A stretch of 64,000 bases of DNA from assembly GCF_017591425.1 (NCBI RefSeq), contig NW_024467083.1, positions 14,003,001-14,067,000 of the forward strand. The letters run 5' to 3'. Positions within the stretch are counted from its first letter, which is position 1. Each line of letters opens with the position of its first letter. Source of the stretch: Ochotona curzoniae (lineage: Eukaryota; Chordata; Mammalia; Lagomorpha; Ochotonidae). A program made the translations under genes and the position numbers. Under the pieces are notes generated by a model. The model saw nothing but the letters and a program-made list of their open reading frames with translations, was not told the DNA's origin and searched no databases. Below, piece by piece: positions 11,849 to 24,000 of the stretch.

Positions 11849-12158
11849 TTAACATTTAATTCACTTATAGTCAGACATTTTGTGAGAAAGAACTAGAGAT
11901 TCATTTTCTGTGTCATTCCCTAAATGAGTGCAGTAGCAAGAACTGGGCCAAGCTGAGTGCCATAGCCTGAAAGCTGTTTGATTCCCTCAGGTGAGTGGCA
12001 GGGGTCCAAGCACTTGAGCCATCTTCTGCTCGTTTCCCCATATAATCTCCAAAGAGCTGGATTGGATGTTCAGCAGCTAGAACTCAAACCAGTGCTCATG
12101 TGCGATGCTGGCCTCCTAAGACAGCAGCTTAGCTCATTGAGTCATGATGCTGGCACCA
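11849..12158 (-). mobile_element. Old CSINE with 13 bp imperfect TSD
   Basis: Older minus-strand form: tttaacatttaattcactta tail, then caggggtccaagcacttgag, gctggattggatgttcagcag, head catgatgctggcacc. Flanks acaattatatttt (11836-11848) and acaatcacatttt (12159-12171) agree at 11 of 13 bases, which is good for an element this diverged. Confidence 0.8.
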
Positions 12159-12171
12159 ACAATCACATTTT

Positions 12172-13845
12172 ATAGCAAACTAGTAATGACAAATCTTTTG
12201 TTTGTGTCATCATTCCGGATGTTCAACCTGTATTTAAAACTTTATATTGTGCTTTCCTTAAAATAATTCTATCAAGCTACATGTAAAAAATGCATGTATT
12301 AAATTTCGATTTTTAAACTACTCACACATATAATATATATATACATTTTCTATTATTTGCACAAATATCATTATATCTGATGTATATTTACCCCTTTTTG
12401 TCATTGTCTTATTGCCTTTTGCTGTGCTTTCAGCATGTCACCTGTATGAAGAGGCATCAGAAAAATCTCAAATCCTAGTCAAAGTAGGAATTCCTGTTTT
12501 CTCAAACATGCATGAATATTTTTGAAAACAAAATAAATTATTGATATCATTGTAGCACTGGAAATAATCTAAGCAATCAACATTTTACAGATGACAGATT
12601 TTAGTGTTTGTCATTTTTCATTTATATAAATAATGATTCTAGTTCTGGTTTCTCAGTACTGTAAAACATGACAACAATAGAAAATTATTATAATAGTTTT
12701 TTGCATTTATAAATATAACAAAAATGATAAAACCCATCTGTTACATTGTTTTCATTATTTTGACAGTTTATAATAAAGTAATTTCATTTTAGCATAGTGT
12801 CAATAGAATGGAAGCCTACAGTAAATATAGATAGCCATGAGAGCATTCGTGGTCTGTGTTAGCAGCAATAATTATATCATTGGTAGTTTTCTGTCCTTTT
12901 ATTTCATTGGAATGTTTTTTACATGAAGTGAACTTTGACATCGATTTTCAATTCCACTGGAACTTATATAAAAATGACTGAAAAGATTAATGAACACTTG
13001 TAGCTTTTACCAACCAGGATATTGCAGATTGTACAGATTATTTCAAGGTGATTAAAACAAATTGTAGTTCTTTAAAAAGATAGTGAAGCAAACAAAAATT
13101 AAATGAATAATTAGATTAAAGAAACAGCAGTTTTTCATTTTTGTGAGTTTGTTAGTCATGAGAAAAAAACATCTCTTTATGCATGATATTATACATGTTT
13201 ATTTGTACTCATTTTCAAGGAAATAATATTATAAACGATTAAATATGAACTTGTGTTTATAACATATAATATTATATTACTTCTGTAGTTTCAAGCTCTT
13301 TCCAAATTGCTTCTTATTACATCTTTTATTCCAGACAACACTACATTCTTGCATAATAAATAATCTATAAAAGATTAGTCACATTATTTTGATTATTTGC
13401 ACAAGTCAACTTAAAAACATTTAAAATCACTATTCAAAATCACTGTGCCATGTGAAACTACAATTATATTTACGGTCTTCTAAAATATTGGAGGCAATTT
13501 ACTCCTTTATGTTAGCATTCTGAATAACACTATTCTTTATTTTAGTAATATTTGTTGTCTTTTAAAAATAACCCACAAGCTTTCTCATAATCATTTTTAA
13601 TTATTTTGTTGTCATTCTTTTCTAAGCTTTCATATTTTCCCTATAAGTAAAAGCCCGTTTTTTTTTTTTTAATTATTATTGTTTTTTCCTTTTGATATTT
13701 CCTGGCTGAGTTCTCTCGGTTTATAATTTATTTTCATTTCTTGATAAACAATTTACAAATCTAAAATGCACATATAAAAAAAATCTGGTTATTGTACCTT
13801 CTGAGAATGAGACAAATACCATGAGGCCAGAAACTCCAAATTATT
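12172..13845. other. Very AT-rich unique DNA, no gene seen
   Basis: About 1.7 kb of strongly AT-rich DNA with stops in every frame and no repeat family recognised. Poly-T runs lie near 13658 and 13850. No exon or RNA gene is supported. Confidence 0.55.
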
Positions 13846-13848
13846 TTT

Positions 13849-14174
13849 TTTTAAAGATTTATTTTTTATTATTTTTTCATTGGAAAGGCGGATATACAGA
13901 GAGGAGAGACAGAGAGGAAGATCTTCCGTCCGATGATTCACTCCCCAAGTGATCACAAGGTCGATGCTATGCCGATCCAAAGCCAGGAGCCTCTTCCGGG
14001 TCTCCCACACGGGTGCAGGGTCCCAAGGCTTTGGGTCGTCCTCGACTGCTTTCCCAGGTCACAAGCAGGGAGCTGGAAGGGAAGCGGGGCTGCTGGGATT
14101 AGAACCGGCGCCCATATGGGATCCTGGGCGTGCAAGGCGAGGACCTTAACCACTTGCGCCACCGCGCCGGGCCC
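13849..14174 (-). mobile_element. Young CpG-rich CSINE
   Basis: Minus-strand SINE that keeps many CpGs (aaaggcgg, cttccgtccgatg, ccggcgcc, gcgccaccgcgccgggccc). The B-box is intact: ggattagaacc on the plus strand at 14096-14106 reads GGTTCTAATCC on the element strand. CpGs decay fast in methylated mammalian repeats, so this is among the youngest copies here. Confidence 0.95.
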
Positions 14175-14261
14175 AATCTAAATGATTTTTAAGTAAAATT
14201 AGAACATACTACATATTTATAATGTAAAATATTATAAAATGACTTTTGCAATAGTTACTTT

Positions 14262-14440
14262 TTAAAAACTATGTATTTGAAAGTCAGTATTACAGAAGGA
14301 GAGAGAGAGAAAGGAAGATCTTCCTTATGCTAAATGGATCCCAATGGTCAAGAGACATACTGGCTCTTGTGAAGAATGCAGGTGTCAAAAGCAGTGGCTT
14401 AAAAGGCCCCCACTTAATTAGTGCTTAGTCTAGACACATG
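14262..14440 (-). mobile_element. CSINE tail-side fragment
   Basis: Short minus-strand fragment with tail (tttttaaaaactatgtattt), gaaagtcagtattacag, a (GA)n linker and gaagatcttcctt. The body beyond this is diverged or absent. Confidence 0.55.
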
Positions 14441-15140
14441 ATTAGTATGGGGCTGATTTACACTAATAAATTTACTTGAATTGACTCATATGCTAGACAC
14501 CTAAAATGTGTATTTAAACACATAAGTTTATTATACCTGGGTTGAATAACCAGCTATTGATGTAAATTTTTGCTTTTGTTCTAAGTAAGTTCAGTATATT
14601 ACTTTTTCACAGTATTCAACATTTTGAAATATTTGTGAGTGCAAATAAATAAAACTGCAGTATCTCATTCATCTTCTCTATTCTTGGTGTTACAGGCAAG
14701 TATAAAATTGAGTGACTATAATAATGTAGCTGTACCTAGGTTTGTTTACATTTTAAAAGTAAATGCAGACAACTTGTAAGTATGAACTTTTATATTTTTC
14801 TCTCTGAGCTTAACTATTCACTAATGTAAGGAAGAATACAATGTTTATGTAAAGGCTGCTTTCAGTTTGGCATGAGTTAATGCCTGATAGTTTACTCAGT
14901 ACTCCCCAGTAATATGTTTTGAAAACTGGCATGGTGCAGCCATGTTGAATATTGGTTTAGTGGTCTCTTCTATTTACATACAAAGTTAAGGGTCACTTTT
15001 TATAGATAGAAAAATATCCTTGGTAACTTGGTTTGGATCAGATTGAATCATTAAATCGTCTTCTGTTGCACTGATGTTTTGATTATATTAAATTTATAAT
15101 TAACAAGGGAGGCTTTCTACTGTTTTTATCATTTTCTACT
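14441..15140. other. Unique AT-rich DNA, no gene seen
   Basis: No repeat or gene recognised. It may be old flanking sequence of the L1 that starts at its right edge. Confidence 0.5.
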
Positions 15141-16278
15141 TATTTTTGATGATGTTTACACAGTTGATTAGGGAGAGCAGTATAAGGGGTTAGAGGAAAG
15201 TGAGTGAGACCACTGTCTCACAGTCTTTTTTGTCTTCCTGTATCTGGGTGAAAGAGAAAGATAAGGAGAGAAGTCGCTGCCGGAAGACTCCCAACCACCT
15301 CAGTTTCCAGGGATGAGTGATGGCCCCAATGTCATCCCAGCGCTCATATGTGGGGTATGCTCTGATGGTTCTATTCAAGTGGTTTTGATATCTCTGTATT
15401 TCTGGATTGTTATAGATCTCACAGCTCCTAGCACAATGAAATACCTCCAGGACCCACCGACTGACATAGTCCAGCTTAGAGTCTATGTTTACCCTGATAT
15501 TTACTGCCAGTGCTTGACTGGGATAGTTGATCAATTTGTTATGCCCTTGTTCCCTTGTTATGGTACCAGGTATCCTCTGCAGGCTCTAGTGGAATGTCAT
15601 ATATTCCATGTACATCTGGATATACTGTCTACTGTTCCATCTAAGCCACTGAGGAAGCCCAACTCTGACACATGCACTCCACGATCAGACCATGGAATCT
15701 GCAATTTTCACTATGGGTGTAGTTCTGAGCCAACGGTTCAATGGGGTCGGGGGGATCCCCAATGAAGCTTCATCTGAGGTGATTCCAGACCTGATGCTTG
15801 TATGTGCTTGCCAATATAGGATCTGGCTCATCCTGTCACCCACATTAGCCTGTATACACTGGTGGTTGCAAGTGCTGGGTCAGGTCTATTTCCAATCCTG
15901 TCTCCTACACAAATCAATGAATATTGCAGCCCAGCCAGATCCTGCCCACCACAGACCCAGCTTTTACAAACACCAGTGGGAGCTGCAGCGTAGTTGGAGT
16001 GAACTCCAATAATCCCCACTAGACACACTCCCCCTCCCCTGTTTCCCATCTTGTCAGTATGTACAACAGGGAAGTTTAAGACTGAGGGACGGACCTCAGG
16101 CAAAAGGTTCCTTGCCGTGTTATCTATCACAAAAGTGCAGAATGTGGCAACCACATCAAGCTCACAGCCTCAAGCCCTTTCTCCAAACCTGAGTAAACAT
16201 ACCATTAGGTCTTACCATGCAAAGCTTTCACTTGGGCATTACATTTCCAACACTGCCTTTTTAGGGAACATTTTTGAA
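15141..16278 (-). mobile_element. L1 3' UTR, minus strand
   Basis: Read on the minus strand, this segment ends ctcactcactttcctc and then tgtgtaaacatcatcaaaaat. The L1 end at 38570 finishes with the same words (ctcactcactatcctg, then catgtaaacatcatcagtg). It also carries the G-rich module seen in that element (ggctgggctgcaatattcat on the minus strand near 15925). I therefore read it as a 5'-truncated L1 limited to its 3' UTR. Frames of 114 to 150 codons inside it are not L1 ORF1 or ORF2 and probably have no coding role. Confidence 0.75.
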
Positions 16279-16468
16279 CCATAGCAGCAGATGTACAGAT
16301 ATACTGCATCTATTATTGTTGGCTTACCGGAATCCATAATACAGATAGTGACAAGAAAAAAAAAACGGGATTTTGAAAAGAAAAATATCTGCTGCTTGTT
16401 AAAATTTCAGGAGAATTTGTTTCATGTTCAAGATAAAAGCATACATCATTTTCACAGTGCCAGAATTG
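16279..16468. other. Spacer, nothing recognised
   Basis: Short AT-rich spacer between the L1 3' UTR and the LTR, with an A-run near 16354. No feature is supported. Confidence 0.5.
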
Positions 16469-17428
16469 TGTGATGCTGGAATCCAGCTCCAGCCGAGTTC
16501 GGAGCTCGGGAAGGGTGCGTGGAGTCGGCAATAAAGAAAGACACAGACACAGACACTTGGTGCATTCTCACAACAGCTCAAGAAAAACCTGTCTTTTTTA
16601 TTTACTCAGACACCTTACAAGCCTCTACACAAGCAACTAATTGTTCTATTTTTACTTCAAGACTAAGGGGGCATGTACAGACATTTGGTCATTCCATCTG
16701 CACTTCAAGGCTAATCAGGTGCCCCTAAAGATAATTGCGCAAAATACTGTGTTCATATTCTTTAAGGTAAGCTGTTATTTATTCTTCATAGTAGCCATGA
16801 AGCAACAGCCAGGACTCCAAGGCCAAGGCACATGTGATTACCTGCTAACCAGTAGTACATTCCTACCATATTTCTACCTCTACAATTTACCCATCATTTA
16901 ATGGGAAAATAGGTTACAAGGGAAAAATCCTAAAATCCAAAACAGAAATTTCAAATATAAAATCCCCCTACAACTACAGACTTTATAACCCCATAAACAA
17001 TGAGACAATAATCAAAAGTGTTTTTCTTTAATAAAAGCATCCTTAATTTCTCTAGCTAAAAATTATAAAAATGGCTAAAACAGTTACATTTTCTAGGCTC
17101 CAAAAAATTGCAAAGACAGGCTAGCCTTTGAGATAACAATAACTATATTTATTGCCATAGCAGTTTCAGCTCTCACTCCCATCACTTCCATTACTTTGTA
17201 AAATTCTTATTAAGCCATTTCCCAGAAGGCATGCTATATGTCTGGGCCCAATTTCAGGGCAATGGGTAGATACAAAATAAGGTGTCCAGAAATGGCATGG
17301 GTTTAATTGTACTACTGTGAGCAGTTAAAGGCCCACTCACCAAGGCATTATCAATAACATTAACTCTCAAGCTCATATTGGTGGCAAAGGCCATTCCACA
17401 TGGGCAAACAATGCCTTAATAGATTACA
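16469..17428 (-). mobile_element. Probable solo endogenous retroviral LTR
   Basis: On the plus strand it runs from TGTGATGCTGG to ...GATTACA, i.e. TG...CA on the element strand. It is flanked by gaattg (16463-16468) and gaattc (17429-17434), 5 of 6 bases matching. On the minus strand an AATAAA-type signal lies near 16600. It is followed by a pyrimidine-rich R/U5-like segment with the word cttgagctgttgtgagaatg and then ccgactccacgcaccc, a layout I associate with class II (ERVK-like) LTRs. No gag, pol or env sequence adjoins it, so it is best read as a solo LTR left by recombination. The class assignment rests on memory of related rodent LTRs. Confidence 0.6.
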
Positions 17429-17504
17429 GAATTCTTAGTGGGATGGTTGAGTGTCCAAGCAAACAGGGGTGAAACAGCGTCAAGGTGGTCAGAGAGAAAT
17501 CAGC

Positions 17505-17577
17505 CTAACCCTGCCAAACAGCTGGAAAACCTGGGAAAACAGTCCAGGATGGCCCAAAGCCTTTGGATCCTGCACCC
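17505..17577 (+). mobile_element. CSINE body piece, plus strand
   Basis: A 70 bp plus-strand piece of SINE body: aacctgggaaaacagtccag, gatggcccaaagcctttgg, atcctgcaccc. It has neither head nor tail and is joined directly to a piece in the opposite orientation. Confidence 0.75.
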
Positions 17578-17790
17578 ATTCCCAAGCAGCCACAATTTCC
17601 GATACTGCACCGATCCAAAGCTAGGAGCCAGGAGCCAGGAGCCTCTTCCACATCTTCTGTGCGGGTGCAGGGTCCCAAGGCTTTCCCAGGCCACAAACAG
17701 AGAGCTGGATGGGAAGCCAGGATGCCTGAATTAGAGCCATATAGTATTCTGGTGTGTTCAAAGTGAGAATTTTAACTGCTAGGCAGTTAT
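17578..17790 (-). mobile_element. CSINE piece, minus strand
   Basis: Minus-strand piece starting at the equivalent of the sequence just before the linker (attcccaagcagccacaat). It runs through gccaggagccaggagcc and ccaggccacaaacag to the head (aactgctaggcag). With the preceding piece it forms an inverted, fold-back arrangement. The T-rich tail and purine linker are missing. Confidence 0.8.
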
Positions 17791-17954
17791 TTGTAGAGAC
17801 TAAGCTTTAATCTAGCTCATATTTACAGATTTAATTTAACACTATAATACTATTCAACCGGTCAATATCCAAAAGACTACAAAGCCACATTTCCATTGGA
17901 ACATAAACATGGAATAAAAAGTCAATGATTTCCCACAGTGACCATTTCACTCCT

Positions 17955-19085
17955 ATTCCTGTGTGTGTGTGTTCTGTGTTGGCTGTCACACATCAGAAAA
18001 AACAAGTGATGTTTGCCTTTTTGAGACTGGCTTGTATTAGTAAGCATAGTGGTTTCCAGTGGCATTGATTTTGTTGCAGAAGATTGGATTTGGTTTATTT
18101 TTATGATTGAGTGCATTTATACCACATCTTTAATTCTGTCATTAATTGATGAATATCTTGGTTTATTCCATATCTTTTTGATTGTGAATTGAGCTACAAT
18201 AAATATGAGTATATAAAATATACTATATATAATACATATGATATTATATATTACATTATACATATTATTATATAATTATTTTACTCAATCTGATTAATTT
18301 TTAGGAGTAGTGGTGCTGAATAACATAGTATATCTACTTTCAGATTTGAGAAATTTCATACTGTCTTCCATAATGATTTTCCTGATTTACATTCTCACCT
18401 AGAGATTACGGTATTTCATCCCACATTCTCACCAGAATTCATTGTATTTTATTATTATTACTGATATTGATTTATTTTCAGATAAAAGCCATCTTAACTT
18501 GGATAAGATAATATCTAAGTGTGGATTTTATTTGAATTTCATAGACAACTAATGATCCTGATCATGTTTTCAAGTGTCTAATGGCCACGCTTATGCCATA
18601 ATTCCAAAAATCCCTGTTCAGACCCTTTCCCATTTCTTAACTTGTTTTTTTTTTGTCACAGTTTTAATCCCTTTATCTTGTGTATATTACCTATCAGTTG
18701 CATAATTTGCAAATATTTCCTCATTCAATTGGTTTCATCTTCACTTTGTGCATGAGTTTCTTAGCCCTACGTATTCATATTTGTTTACTCTAGCTTTATT
18801 TCCTGTGCTTCTGACAATTAAGAAGTCTTTTCCAATACCCATGGCTTCCGGTCTCCAGGTTTTTTTGGCTCTAATAAGTTGATGGTATCTGATCATGGAT
18901 TCAGAACACTGACTTACTTAGAGTTGGTTTTTTAATAAGGTAAGGTTGAAGGTCTCGTTTCCTCCTTCTGCACACATAGATCCATTTTCCCAGCACCATT
19001 TGTTTAAGAGTGAACATCTTTTCTTTTGACTGACTTCAGTTTTCCCACACACTGGATGTGTGTGTTAATTTTTGGGGATTTCTAT
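17955..19085 (-). mobile_element. Old L1 3' part (ORF2 end and 3' region)
   Basis: Antisense match to the well-known mammalian L1 3' region. It has cacatcagaaaaaacaagtg, tggtttccagtgg, gaatatcttggtttattcc, ctacaataaatatgag, catactgtcttccataatg, ttcccagcaccatttgttt in the expected order. It is heavily decayed and has no open ORF2 frame, so it cannot encode a working reverse transcriptase. Confidence 0.85.
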
Positions 19086-19135
19086 TCTCCATTGACCCAA
19101 GCTGCTGTAATTAAAATTATCTAGAGTTGTGATGC

Positions 19136-19523
19136 TTTTTTTTTTTTTTTTTGTTTTGTTTTGCTGTGTAAGATTGCTTTCAGGATCTTTTCTTGAAGGC
19201 AGTGAGAGACGACAAGTGAAAGACAGAGAGAGAAAGAGGGAGAAAAGGAAAGAAAGAGAGAGAGAGAGAGACCCTATATTTTCTGTTTCACTCCTCAAAA
19301 GGTGTCGAAGACTGGCGCTGGGGCCTGGCTGAGGCTCTGTGCACAGAACTCCACCCTGTTGTCCCACATGGATTGCAGGATCCAAACTATCTTCTGCTTT
19401 CTCAGATTCATTAGCAGGGAACTAGATTGGGAGGAGAACAGATGGTCTTTAAGTACCATTCCTGTGGGATACCAGTACTGAAATCACAGGTAGTGAAACC
19501 TACTGCACAACATAGGCCTGATG
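19136..19523 (-). mobile_element. Old CSINE with (GA)n linker
   Basis: Minus-strand old copy: long T tail at 19136-19152, purine linker with GA runs to about 19270, cagattcattagcagggaac, head remnant cataggcctg. About 45 bp of extra sequence lies between tail and linker. It sits at the edge of the old L1 and probably inserted into it. Confidence 0.75.
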
Positions 19524-20270
19524 TTCCAATGTATTATAGTTGACATTACAGAGTTCTGGTTTAAAATTATGTACATTTCACTTATTTATGTGTTATTTAC
19601 ATCTATTGGTTCAATTAGATGTGTAATAAAGATTCCTTGAATGACGAGCACTTATTTCAGAGTGTACTAATCTCAGGTAAGTTGACTTTTTCTTACATAC
19701 CTACTGACAACCACAATCTAGAACATATTAATCAGATTTAGATATCACTGCTATAAATTACTTCAAATCACTAGTTGTCATCCCATCGCCCCACATTTTA
19801 TTTTAGTACTATTTGTTTATTATGGTTTACACAGATATCACACCTTTGAAGCTATTTTTAATCCTTATCATTTCTTCACCCTTTATTTTGAAGGAACTTG
19901 ACAGCATATTAGATTTTTAAGGTCTCAGCAAATCCATGCTAGTTACTAAAATACAGTTTTCATCAGTTCTTCTGTTAATCTGATAATGCAAAGAAAGCAT
20001 GTTCAGTTTAATTCATAAAATGTCAAGATTATAATGATTTTCTTTTATTTATCTTCCAATTTTTGAGATACTTTATTTTCAATATACATTTTATTCAAAG
20101 GTGTAATGTTCCCATATGAGGAGTGAACAAGTGAATCTTAAAAGAGCATAATTCAGCAGAAATGTGGACAATAGCTATAAACACTGACTAAATAAAAGAT
20201 CTCCGTTTCATTCATATCTAGCAAATTTTATAACAATTGTGAATTATTAAAGTTATAATGATATATCATT
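19524..20270. other. Unique AT-rich DNA, no gene seen
   Basis: No gene or certain repeat. It might continue the old L1 to its left, but I could not match it confidently. Confidence 0.4.
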
Positions 20271-20586
20271 TTAAAAAGTTATCTATTTAAATGGCAAAGT
20301 TACAGAGAAAGAGAAGAAATGACAGAGAAAGAAATCTTCCAACTGCTGGTTCACTCCACAAATGGTCACAATGTATGGCATTGAGCCAGGCGGAAACCAG
20401 TAGCTTCATCTGGATCTTCTGTGTATATCCAAGTACCTTAATACTAGAACGATCTTCCACTAATTTCCAGGCACATTATCAGGGAACTGTATTGGAAGTA
20501 GAGCAGCTGAGCATCAAATAGACACAGATGTGGGATGCTGTGTTTCAAGCTGCAGCTGAAGCTGCTGTGTCATAATGCCAGCCCAC
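20271..20586 (-). mobile_element. Old CSINE, minus strand
   Basis: Minus-strand copy: tail aaagttatctatttaaatgg, linker gagaaagagaagaaatgac, gaactgtattggaagtagag, head catgtcataatgccagccc-like end. Strongly diverged. Confidence 0.75.
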
Positions 20587-21585
20587 TGTATCTTTCTTGA
20601 TCATTGGTTTGACAGAGATATAAAATAAAGTTTGAAACTGCTATATTTGCAGCAATACTGATATACATATCAATTTTATTTTTGATGCTTTTTTAATTTA
20701 CTTTAATTTTAATACCCACCTATAAGAGGTATTTGTCTTTGTCTGGCTTAATCTGTAGTAGGATATTCAGGCAGAAAAGAGTATCAATGTTTTTTCACAG
20801 GAAAAAATACTTTAACTCCTTTATATTGACATACCCAGAAGAGAGTTCTTTCTCTAAATTTTAAGCCCAGAAGTAAGCAGGTTATATTTTATGCTCTGTG
20901 GCCCAAACAACATGGTTGTATAATACATACTCATTTTTACGACTGTTGATTGTCTAGTTTAGTGCTACAGTATTGCGCACAGAACCATTGTATAAATTTG
21001 AACTTGTATGCACTTGAATCATCACAGTGGAATTAGTAACATGGGTTCAATTTACCAAGCTGTACTATGTATTTCTCAGAAAACCCTCTCCACTTTCTCT
21101 CTGTGGAAAATTCTTGTTTGAAAGCTTCAACAACAGATACTATACTGTAGAGCAAAATTAGTAAACAAGTGAGGAGTTTGTGTGGGAGTAAAGTATGTGA
21201 GTAGCTGTGCAAATTTTTCTATTGTTCATTTGTATCTTTAGTGTAGTGATTATCACAATATCTCCTAGTGTAAGAAACCAGAGATTTCTATTACAAAGCA
21301 AGCTCTACATATGTACAAGCTAAATTAAACAACTCTAAACTATACACTAAAGTCTACTCTAAAGTATACTCATACTTTACATAGAAACTTACAAACTATA
21401 TATTGTCATGTCTCTGAACCTATCGGATGTAGATCATTACATTGCTATTGTCTTGAATAAGCAAAATCAGGTGAAAAGAAACGTTTCTTTTCCATTTTAG
21501 CAAAGATTAAGAAATGCAGTAGCATATTCTATTTTAGAAAATATTTCATTGGAGTTATCTCTTTTCTTTACCTCTGTTTTAATCA
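20587..21585. other. Unique AT-rich DNA, no gene seen
   Basis: No recognised repeat family, no open frame of note, no RNA gene. Confidence 0.55.
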
Positions 21586-21618
21586 TCTCTCTCTCGCTCG
21601 CTCTCTCACACACACACG
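21586..21618. repeat. (CT)n(CA)n microsatellite
   Basis: Short compound run of CT with CG interruptions, then CA (ctctctctcgctcgctctct followed by cacacacacac). Not clearly inside a SINE. Confidence 0.85.
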
Positions 21619-21688
21619 TCAGCATAACAAGAATATATCAAATGCTGATGACTTTCAAAATATTTTTGGAAATAATTTGAGTTAATCT

Positions 21689-22003
21689 GGGCCTGACACA
21701 GTAGCCTAGTAGCTAGAAGTCCTTACCTTGCATGCCAGTTGCTGTCCCAGATGCTCCACTTCCCATACAGCTTCAATTTATGACCTGGAGGAAGATTAGA
21801 GGGTGGCCCAAAGCCTTAGGACTCAGACTCTGTGCCTGTGTGAGGGGCCAATAAGAGGCTCCGGAGTCCTGGCTTCAGATCATCTCAGCCCCAGCTGATG
21901 CTGCCACTTGATTAGTGAATCAGCAGACAAAGGGATCTTTCTCCAGGTCTCCCCATCTCTCTGTGTCTGCCATTCCAATAAAAATGAAAAAATCTTAAAA
22001 AAA
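21689..22003 (+). mobile_element. CSINE, plus strand
   Basis: Plus-strand copy starting gggcctgacacagtagcct. About 15 bp around the usual ggatcccatatggg are missing after gcatgcc. The linker ctccccatctctctgtgtc and tail ccaataaaaatgaaaaaatc are present. Confidence 0.9.
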
Positions 22004-22324
22004 CAACCAAACCAAACTAAGCCTTGAGTGATGTTTCTGGCACATTTCCCACCTAATCTACAGCATCATCATCAGTTCTTGTGTAGCAATGATGGAGATG
22101 CTTGAAACAGGGTTGCTATTTTGAAATTTTAATCTGCCTCCTCAGTGCTTTAATTAACCAGAGGGCAAATATTAGCTGACAGCTAGCAGAATTTCAAATT
22201 AAAGTCAGAATAATGGAATTTCAGAAGAAAAAATATGGAAAATTTTCATCTGACAATAATACTGTAAATAGAGGAAATTATAGTTGTGAAACATGCATGA
22301 CTCAATTTTTCCATAGCACAAATT

Positions 22325-22651
22325 GATCTGGTGTTGTGGTGTAACAGGATAAGCCAGTGCCTGAGATACTGGCATCCTGTATGGGTACTTGTCCAAGACC
22401 CAACTACTTTGCTTCCAATCTAGCTCACTATTAATGTGCTTGGAAAAGTAATGGAAGAAGTCCAGGTGCTAAATTCCTGCACACATGTGGAAGGCCTGGA
22501 AGAATCTTCAGGCTGCTGGTTTCAACCTTGCCCACCACTGACCATTGTGACCATTTTGTGGAAGTAAACCAGCAGCTAAAAGAACTCTCAGTCTTTCTCA
22601 CTCTCTGTCACTCACTCTAATATTCCCTTTCACATAAATAAAATTAAACCA
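22325..22651 (+). mobile_element. Old CSINE, plus strand
   Basis: Older form: gtgttgtggtgtaacaggat head, ccaatctagctcactattaa, gtggaaggcctggaagaatc, aagtaaaccagcagctaaaag, tct/ctc linker, tail cacataaataaaatt. Confidence 0.8.
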
Positions 22652-24000
22652 TTAAAATATTCCTTTAAAAAGAATTATAATATAACTAGTTAAAACTGCA
22701 GTGCTGCTTTTAAAATCGTATTAAAAGATAGACTTACACAACTGTAAATTAGTCTATATTTAAATATCTGTCATTGATAATTTACTTAATTAAAGCTGTT
22801 TCAGCAAGTCAAACATATGGTTTAAATCATATTAGCTTAAATATCCATGGAATATAAAAGTAGTGGTTTTATAATATCACAGAATACAATGGTGAAACTC
22901 AAATTTGCTGCAAAGAACAAATGAGATGCTATATTGCATTGAATATTTAAACTTCACAAAAATTCACATTTCAAAATATTGTACTATGAGATTTTTGTCA
23001 GACAATTCCTTTTTATTCTTACATTTCCATGTAAGAAAATTCAATATTATTTCTGTCACTCTGCTCTAATACTGACAATTGGCAAAGGACGCTCTATCTC
23101 TTTGCAGACAGTGTTCTATCAAGACGACTTGCTTTCTGTCAATCAATATTTGTGACCTTAAAATGTGAAATTGATACAACACCACTTCTAGCAATTGGGA
23201 TGAAAATAAAAATTTTGGTAAAAACACAAAAACAGGAGCATCATTTCCACCTGAATGTAAGAATACAGCTATATGAAGCAAACAGACATTAGAATGAGTG
23301 TTGATATTAGAACTATCACTGCTTTCTCTAATTTTCTCTTTCTTAACATGTTTGGGACTTCTCTTCAACACCTGTTGGTTATCTATCTGTCCATTTGTCT
23401 TGATTTTTACTGCTTCCAATGTACACTCTTTGCAAATGAGATTGCAGGACACTTAGGCAATATTTTTGTTGCTGTTGTTTGTTTCCACTCAACAGTATCT
23501 GATGGTCATAAGCATCCAATAGGGTTTAAAAAAGAATGAATCAATATCCGCAGTAACCCCAAACCTATTAATAAAAGTTGTCATACCTTTCATGATGTGG
23601 TAAGTCTCAAAATCAAAATTAAATAATGAAACAAATCACAACACCTGCTGCTAAATGTTTATTACTTCTATCTTGAGTTCAAAAGAAAAAAAAAAAAAAG
23701 AAAAGACAAAAGGAACTCAGCCACCCTTTCAGGTAGGATTGAAGTCCTTAGTTACCGTGTCCACATTCAGACCATTGTCATAATCTGGCAATGAAGCTTA
23801 GAGACACCTTTACAGATTTACTAAGTTATAGATCTGTTTCCTCCATGCCCCTTTTGTGTGGCAACAACCCTAGCTTTATAATTTAAACTACCCCTTCAAG
23901 TAGAAGAATTTCTTCCTAGTGTTCTGGGTTATCAGTACAAGGCAGAAGTCATAGAAGTTGTAAGTCCAAGTTTAGCGGTAGGTTCTGTTTTATTTTTTCC
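22652..24000. other. Unique DNA, no gene established
   Basis: Contains a 128-codon minus frame at 23066-23452 and an overlapping 88-codon plus frame. Neither shows a domain, a signal peptide or a flanking splice structure I could trust. An A-run lies at 23686-23699. I treat it as non-coding. Confidence 0.45.

Noticed and set aside
15190..16154. Frames of 106 to 150 codons on both strands near 15.2-16.2 kb
   Set aside because: They lie in an L1 3' UTR, which is normally non-coding, and match neither L1 ORF as far as I can tell.
23066..23452. 128-codon minus-strand open frame
   Set aside because: I recognise no protein family, and an 88-codon frame overlaps it on the other strand. No poly(A) or target duplication was seen to support a processed pseudogene.
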